This document shows, in pieces, positions 42,884 through 49,911 of a stretch of DNA of 64,000 nucleotides. How positions within the stretch are numbered: the stretch's first letter is position 1; each line of letters starts with the position of its first letter. Position numbers and translations under genes: made by a program. The notes under the pieces were generated by a model. That model made no database searches. It was not told the DNA's origin and saw only the letters and a list, made by a program, of their open reading frames with translations. The DNA is from an uncultured Elusimicrobiales bacterium (GTDB lineage Bacteria > Elusimicrobiota > Elusimicrobia > Elusimicrobiales > Elusimicrobiaceae): contig CAKUMH010000002.1 of assembly GCA_934667625.1 (NCBI GenBank), positions 101,712 to 165,711 of the forward strand. The letters run 5' to 3'.

Positions 42884-43561
42884 TTACTTGAGTTCGTAAT
42901 AAAAATAGCCGCTCCCTTCCGCCTTTTTTGGAACGCCATAAGTAGCACAAATTTTCTTGCCCAGCTCTACCTGCGCATCGGTTTGCAATACACCACAAAG
43001 ATAATTCTTATTGGGTTCAAAGCTCACCAACACGAAAGAGGGCAGCAAGGTAGAGTAAACCACCACCCGCGGAGCACCCCCCTCATTATTGATGTATAAA
43101 TGGACTACGATAGAAGAGGAGGCGTAGTTGCTGTAATTAGTTAGTAAATTTTTCTTGGTAAAATCGCCGGGCAACTGGATATCTAAATCATCGGCGTCCA
43201 CCGTATATTTTCCGTTGGCTAAGTAATACACCCGTTCTGCGCGAGCGATGGAATTTGCTAGCATAATCATCCCCGATAGGCGGCTTTTAGCTACCGCCAC
43301 TTGATATTGCGGCACGGCAATCGCCGCCAAAATGCCAATGATGAGCACAACAACTAAAAGCTCAATGAGCGTAAACCCACAGACTTGGTTCCCCGTTCTC
43401 TCGCCGCTATGAGATAAGGTCATGCTGGAAGGTCTCCGTCCAGCATCTGTTGTATTCCTCTTTTTATAAACAACGAGACCCTGGAACCCTGCGAGCCGCC
43501 AGGCCCTCCAGTATGACGGCTTAAATAAACCGCCTAAACGGCTTACTGTAAGGTTTTTCAT
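42884..43561 (-). CDS. Type IV pilin-like protein with a repeat inserted in its leader
   Basis: 225 residues from ATG 43561, chosen because the Shine-Dalgarno AAGGAAGG and leader MKNLTVSRLGG match the pilin at 7.1-7.6 kb. Here 51 extra codons (43376-43528) separate that Gly-Gly from FTLIELLVVVLIIGILAAIAVPQYQVAVAKSRL. The insert carries the palindromic repeat copy C and keeps the frame open. It ends ...GNQVCG, so a prepilin cleavage Gly still precedes FTLIE. An internal ATG at 43421-43423 (leader MTLSHSGERTGNQVCG, GGAG ten bases upstream) could give a normal 16-residue leader and may be the functional start. The pilin head has two cysteines (LCGV, ICAT). Its class (major or minor) is unknown. 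Confidence 0.8.
   Translation of the reverse strand: MKNLTVSRLGGLFKPSYWRAWRLAGFQGLVVYKKRNTTDAGRRPSSMTLSHSGERTGNQVCGFTLIELLVVVLIIGILAAIAVPQYQVAVAKSRLSGMIMLANSIARAERVYYLANGKYTVDADDLDIQLPGDFTKKNLLTNYSNYASSSIVVHLYINNEGGAPRVVVYSTLLPSFVLVSFEPNKNYLCGVLQTDAQVELGKKICATYGVPKKAEGSGYFYYELK
43419..43519. repeat. Double-palindrome repeat, copy C, inside the pilin gene
   Basis: Palindrome 1 has arms ATGCTGGA (43422-43429) and TCCAGCAT (43439-43446). The middle TCCTCTTTTTATAAACAAC is shared with copies A and B. Palindrome 2 runs from GAGACCCTGGA (43476-43486) to TCCAGTATGAC (43507-43517). It is translated in frame. Confidence 0.72.
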
Positions 43562-43572
43562 GCGTTCCTTCC

Positions 43573-43612
43573 TTTTTGCTAAATTTTGCTCATAAGCAAA
43601 ATTTAGCAAAAA
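43573..43612 (-). promoter_or_regulatory. 18-bp hairpin abutting the second pilin's ribosome-binding site
   Basis: Arms 43573-43590 and 43595-43612 pair perfectly around a 4-base loop; the Shine-Dalgarno follows at once on the minus strand. The upstream T-rich arm could extend pairing into the A-rich start of the Shine-Dalgarno region. Confidence 0.5.
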
Positions 43613-43690
43613 AAAAAACGATTACAACCCTTTTGTGTTTTACCGGCCCAAAAACGGCACAAAAAGGAAGAGGTCCCTTAAAAATAAAGC

Positions 43691-43783
43691 GTCATGCTGA
43701 GTGTGGTGGCGGCCCGCAGGGTTCCAGCATCTCTTCCTCTTTTTAACAACAGACCCTGGACTACAACCTTCCAAGTTGACGGC
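43691..43783. repeat. Double-palindrome repeat, copy B
   Basis: Starts GTCATGCTGAGTGTGGTGG, passes through GCCCGCAGGGTTCCAGCATC and TCCTCTTTTTAACAACAG, and ends CCTTCCAAGTTGACGG. It is closely similar to copy A at 7767-7857. It fills part of the 477-base gap before tpiA. Confidence 0.75.
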
Positions 43784-43828
43784 TTAACGACAAACGGCAA
43801 AATAACAACGACCAGACAGCACAAACGG

Positions 43829-43917
43829 TAGATGCTGAACCAAGTTCAGCATGACGGCACTTGTTTAATAACGGCAAGAACAGCGAGATCCTGGACAAAA
43901 ACCTTCCAGGGCGACAG
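43829..43917. repeat. Two single palindromes of the same style
   Basis: GATGCTGAACC with its partner GTTCAGCATGAC (about 43831-43855), then GAGATCCTGGA paired with TTCCAGGGCGAC (about 43885-43914). No gene is seen between the pilin start and tpiA; the remaining 120 bases hold only the tpiA leader. Confidence 0.6.
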
Positions 43918-44038
43918 CCCTTTGGGCTTTTGGGGGCCTTTTCATTTCGCTTTCTTTATGATAGTATTTAATAGGAAGTTTCTCGCCTTTAGGACGGGAA
44001 AGCGTTCTATTGTATTTTATTAACAAGAGGATTTAAAC

Positions 44039-44794
44039 ATGACCAAAAGAACACCTATCATCGCCGGAAACTGGAAGATGCACAACACCTTGGCGGAATC
44101 GGCCGCGCTCATCACCGCGCTGACCAAAGCCGGGAACAAAAACAATGTGGAAATTATTGTTGCTCCGTCCTACACCTCTTTAGCCAAAGTGGCCGAATTG
44201 GCCAAAGGCTCCGAAATTAAAATTGCTGCCCAAGACGTACATTGGGAAGACAAAGGCGCTTTTACCAGCGCGGTTTCCCCCGTGCAGGCCAAAGACGCCG
44301 GCGCCACCCACACGTTAATCGGACACAGCGAACGCAGAAGCGTGTTTGGCGACAGCGACGAAATTTTGAACAAAAAAGTGGCCGCCGCCCTGCGCCACGG
44401 CATGACGGTGATCTTCTGCGTCGGCGAAACCTTGGCCGAACGCGAAGCCAACAAAACGCTGGAAGTGATTGAAGGACAGCTTAAAAACGGCCTCAAAGAT
44501 TTTACCGAAGAACAATTAAAAGGCCTCATCATCGCTTATGAACCCGTCTGGGCTATCGGCACGGGCAAAACCGCTACGCCGGACCAAGCGCAGGAAGTGC
44601 ACGCCGCTATCCGCGCCTATTTGGCCAAAGCCTATTCCGCCGCGTTTGCCGAAGCTACCCGCATTTTATACGGCGGCAGCGTGAAGGATTCCAACGTGGA
44701 CGAAATTATGGCCAAGCAAGACGTGGACGGTGCCCTCGTTGGCGGGCAGTCTCTGATCGCGGAAAAATTCGCCCGCATTATTAACTTTAACTAA
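44039..44794 (+). CDS. tpiA: Triosephosphate isomerase
   Basis: Interconverts glyceraldehyde-3-phosphate and dihydroxyacetone phosphate. 251 residues of TIM barrel: GNWKMHNT with the catalytic Lys, LIGHSERR with the catalytic His, AYEPVWAIGTGKTA with the catalytic Glu in loop 6, and the phosphate loop YGGSVKDSN and GALVGGQSL. AAGAGG precedes the ATG. Eleven bases separate it from deoC, linking deoxyribose breakdown to glycolysis. Confidence 0.98.
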   Translation: MTKRTPIIAGNWKMHNTLAESAALITALTKAGNKNNVEIIVAPSYTSLAKVAELAKGSEIKIAAQDVHWEDKGAFTSAVSPVQAKDAGATHTLIGHSERRSVFGDSDEILNKKVAAALRHGMTVIFCVGETLAEREANKTLEVIEGQLKNGLKDFTEEQLKGLIIAYEPVWAIGTGKTATPDQAQEVHAAIRAYLAKAYSAAFAEATRILYGGSVKDSNVDEIMAKQDVDGALVGGQSLIAEKFARIINFN

Positions 44795-44804
44795 GGAGCT
44801 TCGT

Positions 44805-45449
44805 ATGAACTTGGCAAAACTGATTGACCACACCATTTTAAAACCTATCGCACAACGCGCCGACATTGAGCGTGTGTGCGCAGAAGCCCGCAAATACGGT
44901 TTTTGCAGCGTTTGCATCAACCCGGTTTGGGTGGCTTATGCCAAGCAACTGCTAAAAGGTTCCGACGTGAAAGTGTGCACGGTCATCGGTTTTCCGCTGG
45001 GTGCCAACACCTCCGCGGTGAAGGCCTACGAAACCAAAGACGCTTTGAATAACGGCGCCGACGAGATTGACATGGTCATCAACATCGGCGCCCTCAAAGA
45101 TAAAGATTACGACACCGTCCTGGCTGATATCCAAGCCGTACGCCAAGCATGCCAGGGCCACACCTTAAAAGTGATTATTGAAACTTCCCAGCTGACGGAT
45201 GATGAAAAAGTAAAAGCGTGCGAAATCTCCGCCCAAGCGGGAGCGGACTTCGTCAAAACCTCTACCGGGTTCACCGGCGGCGGGGCGACGGCGGCCGACG
45301 TAGCTTTAATGAAAAAATCCATTCCCGCCCACATGCAGGTAAAAGCCTCGGGCGGCGTGCGCACGCGCGAAGATTTTGACGCAATGGTTTCCGCTGGGGC
45401 TACCCGTATCGGCGCCAGCAGCGGAGTAAAAATTGTAGAGGGAAAATGA
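44805..45449 (+). CDS. deoC: Deoxyribose-phosphate aldolase
   Basis: Splits 2-deoxyribose-5-phosphate to acetaldehyde and glyceraldehyde-3-phosphate, the product that TpiA can use. 214 residues: LIDHTILKP start, VIGFPLGAN, DEIDMVINIGALK, Schiff-base lysine in DFVKTSTGF, and second lysine in VKASGGVRT. Overlaps the following ATPase gene by 4 bases. Confidence 0.97.
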   Translation: MNLAKLIDHTILKPIAQRADIERVCAEARKYGFCSVCINPVWVAYAKQLLKGSDVKVCTVIGFPLGANTSAVKAYETKDALNNGADEIDMVINIGALKDKDYDTVLADIQAVRQACQGHTLKVIIETSQLTDDEKVKACEISAQAGADFVKTSTGFTGGGATAADVALMKKSIPAHMQVKASGGVRTREDFDAMVSAGATRIGASSGVKIVEGK

Positions 45450-48355
45450 TTAGCCAGTGGGATATCATCTCTCGGATTGACCCCAAGAACCAAAGCCGGC
45501 TTTATACGCTTGTCACGGACGGAACGGAACACGACGCACGGTTAATAGCCAAAAAGTTGGCAGGCTACGTGCAGCCACCCGCTCCGGCCGTGGCACCGTT
45601 TGTGTATGCGTTTGAACTCCCAGCCGATTTGGACGAAGATACCTTGGAAAAAATCCGTACGGCAGTGGCCGAAGGCGTGGAACAAACTAGCAAGATAAAC
45701 CAGTTTGTGCCCGGCGGTGTGCTGGGCGACCCGTTGTTTCACGCAGAGGGCACCCAAGAAGAGAAAGATTCCCCCATTTCTAGGACAACAGATTCCCCGG
45801 CGAGTTCCTTGCCAACAAACGAAAAATCTGCTCCTCAAAAAGAACCCCCAACGGAGCCCCTGCAGGTGGAAAGGCAGACGGTTGCCACGCCGGAAGTGTC
45901 CGAACCGAATGCCGCGGGCGAAATTACTATTAACGACCATGACATGCTTATTAAGGACATGGAGGACACCCTGCTTGGCAAGGAACAAGTACCGCTGGAG
46001 GATATTTTTTCCGCTGAAACGAAATACGATATGTTCCTGGATTTAGACAAGCAGCAGCTGGTCAAAAATCCGCCCGCACGTGAGCAGAAAATGGCGATTT
46101 CTGCCGCCAATAACGAGGAAACCGACCAGGACGCCTTTAATATCTTTGACCAGAAGATCAAGGATCAGACATGCATTATTGATTTAGACGATTTAAACAC
46201 TATTACCGACCGCTTGGCTAAAAAGGATATGGGCTTTGTGCAGCATGCAAATGTTCCTGCTGAAACAGCCCCCACAGCCGAAAAACCGGTTTTACCGGAG
46301 CCCAAAGCGGACACGCCGCTGCCCGCCCAGCCGGCCCAAACGCAACCTGAAACAAACGAACCCATGGAAAAAGCTTTAGACCCCTTTGAAGAATTTGAGC
46401 AAGCCGCCCAAAAGAGCGCTTCTGCGCCTGTGCAAGCAGCAGAACCCGCTGCAGAAACCACCACTCCCGCAAAGCCGGAGAAAGTCCCACTTAATTTGGG
46501 GCCCGCGCCGGAAGAAACCACCGTCCCTACGGTGGGTCCAGACCGCGAGGGGGCGGGCGTTATCCCCGAGGAAACTGCCTTGGGAAATACGATTGTGCCC
46601 GGCTCGGCCAACTCAAACGATTTGCCGGAAATCACACTGCGCGGCAATTGTTTGGAGCGGACTTTTAATTTGGAAACAACTTTAAATACGGAAGTGATGA
46701 AGCACCAATACGAAAAATCCTTCCACCAAACGACACCAGCCACGCCCGAAAAGCCGGTGGCCGAAAAAACAGGGAAACTCAAACGGACAGTGCTCCGCTT
46801 ACTCGGGAAAAAGAAAGAGGCGAACCAACCGCCTGCACCAAAGCAGAAAATATCCATTCACTCGGGGGAAATTGCTATGGAAGAAAATCAAGAACCAAAA
46901 ACCACTTTTAGAATCAGACGCAAACTGGAACAGACCGCGCCCGTGCCGCCGGCACCGGAAGCGTCCGTCCCCCCTGTTCCCGCGGCCCCCAAGGCGCCTG
47001 TGGCGCCGCATGCGCCCGCTCCGGCTACCCCGCAAAAACCGGTATTGCCGAAACCGGCCGTCACTCCAGCCGTGACCCCAGCTTCGGGCAATCCCCTGTT
47101 TGCAAAAAACCGGGCTATAGACCACTCTATTGAAATTCCCCTCTCGGAGTTAAAAAAGCACAATTGGCCGTTAGAGGTGCCGTTGGTGCCCACGTACACG
47201 TTGGAGAATATGATCATGTCCGTCAACCGTTTTGCACACGCGACGGCGATTTCCGTTATTGAAAACCCAGGCAAGCTTTACAACCCGCTCGTCCTGCATG
47301 GTGCCACCGGAACTGGGAAAACACACTTTTTAAACGCCATGGCGTATGCGTTTTCCAAGAAATATGGGCAGGAAAACATTTTTATGACCAACGGGGTGCG
47401 CCTTTCCCGCGGGATTCAGCGCTACGTGATGGAAGGCAACATTGAGAAGTTTGAAAAATTCATGGATACCGTAAAAGTCCTGTTGATTGACGATATCCAC
47501 CTGCTGGCCATTAACGAGCAAAACCGTGCGCACATTTCCGGCTTGCTCAACAAATTTTTACGCGAACAAAAGCAAATCGTCATCACCTCCAAATATCCGC
47601 CGGAAAGTTTGGAAAAACTGGAGGAGCTGATTAAGTTCCGCTTGGATTCGGGTTGGATTTCCGAATTAAAGCCCGCGGCCGGCAATACGCATTTTAAAAT
47701 TGTCAAAAAAATGCTAATGGACAACGGCGTGGATTTGACGGATGCGCAAATTCAGACCTTCTTTGGCGGCCCGCATATGACGTTGGGAACCGTCACGCGC
47801 AGTATCCGCCGCTTAAAGGTGTTGGAGAACCTGATTTTCCCGCATTTGCCCGAATCCCAGCGTTCCCAGGCAACGATTTTTGAAAAGCTCCTGGCCACCA
47901 CCGGAGAGGATGAAACCAGCGATATTTTAAACCGCGACCCGGATTCCATTACCACTATTTCCACCGTAGGAAACGGCGAATGGGGCCGCGTGGGATTCTT
48001 CTACCCGCAAAACAGCTCGCACATGATGAACTGGATGGTATACGCGCTAGAACAGCGTGCCAAAGAGCTGGGCATTGAAGGCGGGTTTGATATTGCGGTG
48101 CGTTCCTCGTACGCGACGGAAAACATCATTTCTTCCGCCTTTAAGATCGCCAATTTGTGCGATAATAAAAAATTAAAGGGCGCCGTGATCTTGGGCCCGG
48201 CCATTAACGTTTGCGAGCCTTCCGTGCGTGAAAATTTTTACGACATTCTCACGCATATGCTGGAGATTATGCTCATCCGCTGTGGTATCATCAATTTTGA
48301 GGATGCAAAATCGCCCAGCACGTACGTCAAAATTATTTCCGAATTGTTGAGGTAA
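45446..48355 (+). CDS. DnaA/Hda-like AAA+ ATPase with a long disordered N-terminus
   Basis: A 969-residue protein of unknown role. About 1-75 is a small folded start (MISQWDIISRIDPKNQSRLYTLVTDG...); 80-560 is Pro/Ala/Glu/Thr-rich and probably unstructured. From about 575 comes a DnaA domain III-like AAA+ unit: YTLENMIMSVNRFAHATAISVIENPGKLYNPLVLHG, Walker A GATGTGKTH (619-627), Walker B VLLIDDIHLL (near 678), sensor-1 VITSKYPPESL. After the lid (about 790) the DnaA HTH domain IV is not present; instead there is a roughly 150-residue alpha/beta domain (WGRVGFFYPQNSSHMMNW...INFEDAKSPSTYVKIISELLR). It cannot be the replication initiator as such. Operon position: after deoC, two bases before a lipoprotein gene. 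Confidence 0.8.
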   Translation: MISQWDIISRIDPKNQSRLYTLVTDGTEHDARLIAKKLAGYVQPPAPAVAPFVYAFELPADLDEDTLEKIRTAVAEGVEQTSKINQFVPGGVLGDPLFHAEGTQEEKDSPISRTTDSPASSLPTNEKSAPQKEPPTEPLQVERQTVATPEVSEPNAAGEITINDHDMLIKDMEDTLLGKEQVPLEDIFSAETKYDMFLDLDKQQLVKNPPAREQKMAISAANNEETDQDAFNIFDQKIKDQTCIIDLDDLNTITDRLAKKDMGFVQHANVPAETAPTAEKPVLPEPKADTPLPAQPAQTQPETNEPMEKALDPFEEFEQAAQKSASAPVQAAEPAAETTTPAKPEKVPLNLGPAPEETTVPTVGPDREGAGVIPEETALGNTIVPGSANSNDLPEITLRGNCLERTFNLETTLNTEVMKHQYEKSFHQTTPATPEKPVAEKTGKLKRTVLRLLGKKKEANQPPAPKQKISIHSGEIAMEENQEPKTTFRIRRKLEQTAPVPPAPEASVPPVPAAPKAPVAPHAPAPATPQKPVLPKPAVTPAVTPASGNPLFAKNRAIDHSIEIPLSELKKHNWPLEVPLVPTYTLENMIMSVNRFAHATAISVIENPGKLYNPLVLHGATGTGKTHFLNAMAYAFSKKYGQENIFMTNGVRLSRGIQRYVMEGNIEKFEKFMDTVKVLLIDDIHLLAINEQNRAHISGLLNKFLREQKQIVITSKYPPESLEKLEELIKFRLDSGWISELKPAAGNTHFKIVKKMLMDNGVDLTDAQIQTFFGGPHMTLGTVTRSIRRLKVLENLIFPHLPESQRSQATIFEKLLATTGEDETSDILNRDPDSITTISTVGNGEWGRVGFFYPQNSSHMMNWMVYALEQRAKELGIEGGFDIAVRSSYATENIISSAFKIANLCDNKKLKGAVILGPAINVCEPSVRENFYDILTHMLEIMLIRCGIINFEDAKSPSTYVKIISELLR

Positions 48356-48357
48356 TT

Positions 48358-48804
48358 ATGAAGAAAATTTTAACCCTTTGCCTCGGAGCGCTCCTGTTGT
48401 GTGCCTGCTCCTCCACCATGAAATCCGCCGTTAAAAACGGGGTGATTGCCCCCTCCTTTAACGACACGCTCTTGGACAGCAATTACCTGTGGGTACGCGG
48501 TTTTGGGGCTGCCAATCCGGCCCACCAGTCCGATTCGCAACGCCGCATCATGAGCCGGGAAGCGGCCATTGCCCACGCTTACCAGCGCGCCACGGAAGTG
48601 TTATACGGCGCCAACCTGGAAGCCAATGTGGAGGTGGTGGACGCCATCTCCTCCGGCAGCACAATTCACTCCACGGCCACGGGGCTCATTCAGCAAATGG
48701 AACTCGTTTCCACCGAGTATTTAGACGACGGCGGTTGTGCCGTTATTATGCGGTTGGACCGCACGCGCTTAAAAGCGGCAGGCTTGGACCCGGAGGGTAA
48801 ATAA
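48358..48804 (+). CDS. LPP20-like lipoprotein
   Basis: 148 residues with lipobox LCAC (about residue 17) and a compact alpha/beta domain: NYLWVRGFGAANPAHQSDSQRRIMSREAAIAHAYQRATEVLYGANLEANVEVVDAIS..., a pattern seen in LPP20-type lipoproteins (an AxxxA helix after a strand, then GLIQQMELVSTEYLDDGGCAVIMRLDRTRL). Function unknown; outer-membrane anchorage is likely. It shares one base with the next lipoprotein gene. Confidence 0.72.
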   Translation: MKKILTLCLGALLLCACSSTMKSAVKNGVIAPSFNDTLLDSNYLWVRGFGAANPAHQSDSQRRIMSREAAIAHAYQRATEVLYGANLEANVEVVDAISSGSTIHSTATGLIQQMELVSTEYLDDGGCAVIMRLDRTRLKAAGLDPEGK

Positions 48805-49910
48805 TGAAGAAACTGTTACTGGTACTTTTGGCGGGGACGCTGGCGTTTTCTGCATGCAGTTCGCTGCGCATTGGCCCGAAAGGGGAAGGAGAATATGTGG
48901 AAGCGGAGTCGCTCGTTCCCTACGATGAAAACAATTTAAGACAAATGAAGAAGGACGGTATTTTGGCCGCCCAAAAAGCCGCCGTGGAAAAGGTGGCGGG
49001 GGTGTTTATCTCTTCTGCTACGACAGTGGAACAAACGCAGCTGGTGGAGGATAAAATCGTTTCCAAAACGGCCGGCTTCATCCGCCGCAGCCATGTGACC
49101 AAATCATACCGCAAGGGCGATGAATTTTACACCAAAATTAAAGCCATGGTACTCGTAAAGGACATTGGCGATATTATCAAACAAAGTGAGGCAGATGCCT
49201 TTGCCAAAAAGACCAACATTTTGGTCACCTCGCGCGAAATGAACGGGGAAGAGGTGTCGCTACGCCAAGACTGCAAACAGGCCATTTACCGCGTGCTTAA
49301 AAATCAGCCGTTTGCGTTGGTAAACGGCGAAAATTTGAGCCAAAACAATGTGGAAAACCCGAACCCGGTTATTGATAAAGCCCGCCAAGAGGGCGCCCGC
49401 TTTGTAATTGTGGCAGACGTGCAGACAAACCCTCTTTCCGCGCTCACCACGACTGTATCGCCATTTAAATCGTACCGGGCGCGCGCGAATATGCGCGTAT
49501 ACGCCACCAACAATTACGCCGTGGTGGCCGAAGGGGCAGAGCAGTTAAGCGGTTTAGATCCGATGGCCGATATCGCGGCCCAAAAGTCTATTTCCGCCGC
49601 GTGCGAAGCGGCCGCCAAACAAATGGTGGAACCCATTAATGCCGCGATTAATTCTGCCAAGACATTTAATTTAACCGTTAAAGATGTGGGCAATATAGAA
49701 CGCCTGAAACAAGTGCAGGACATTTTGAAAGATTTGCGCGAAATTGAGGATTTCAATCTAGTGCGTTATGCCAACTCGGCCGCGCAGTTTGAAATCTCGG
49801 CCAATATTTCCACACCGGAAGAATTGGCCGCCAAAGTTATCCGCAGATACAACGTTAATTTTACGGTGGTTGGGATCACCCCCAGCGCCATTGTGTTGAG
49901 TTTAAATTAA
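48804..49910 (+). CDS. Lipoprotein with FlgT_N/LPP20-like domain
   Basis: 368 residues, lipobox FSAC at about residue 18. The N-terminal domain (about 40-125: AAQKAAVEKVAGVFISSATTVEQTQLVEDKIVSKTAGFIRRSHVTKSYRKGDEFYTKIKAMV) has the FlgT_N-type strand-helix pattern; a middle domain (about 135-250) resembles periplasmic TolB_N-like folds (ILVTSREMNGEEVSLRQDCKQAIYRVL ... ARFVIVADVQTNPL), and the tail ends in a small sensor-like domain. No flagellar genes are in the window, so a flagellar role is not supported. Co-transcribed with the preceding lipoprotein; comM follows after one base. Confidence 0.7.
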   Translation: MKKLLLVLLAGTLAFSACSSLRIGPKGEGEYVEAESLVPYDENNLRQMKKDGILAAQKAAVEKVAGVFISSATTVEQTQLVEDKIVSKTAGFIRRSHVTKSYRKGDEFYTKIKAMVLVKDIGDIIKQSEADAFAKKTNILVTSREMNGEEVSLRQDCKQAIYRVLKNQPFALVNGENLSQNNVENPNPVIDKARQEGARFVIVADVQTNPLSALTTTVSPFKSYRARANMRVYATNNYAVVAEGAEQLSGLDPMADIAAQKSISAACEAAAKQMVEPINAAINSAKTFNLTVKDVGNIERLKQVQDILKDLREIEDFNLVRYANSAAQFEISANISTPEELAAKVIRRYNVNFTVVGITPSAIVLSLN

Positions 49911-49911
49911 T

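Noticed and set aside
43829..43917. Palindromes before tpiA as terminators
   Set aside because: They lack T runs and belong to the dispersed repeat family; the lpx operon already has a strong terminator at 42839-42873.
46165..46857. Minus-strand frame of 230 codons inside the DnaA-like gene
   Set aside because: A shadow caused by the biased Pro/Ala/Glu codons of the disordered region.
45446..48355. The DnaA-like gene as the chromosomal initiator next to an origin
   Set aside because: No HTH domain IV, no cluster of DnaA boxes; single TTATCCACA-like words elsewhere in the window occur inside genes and look incidental.
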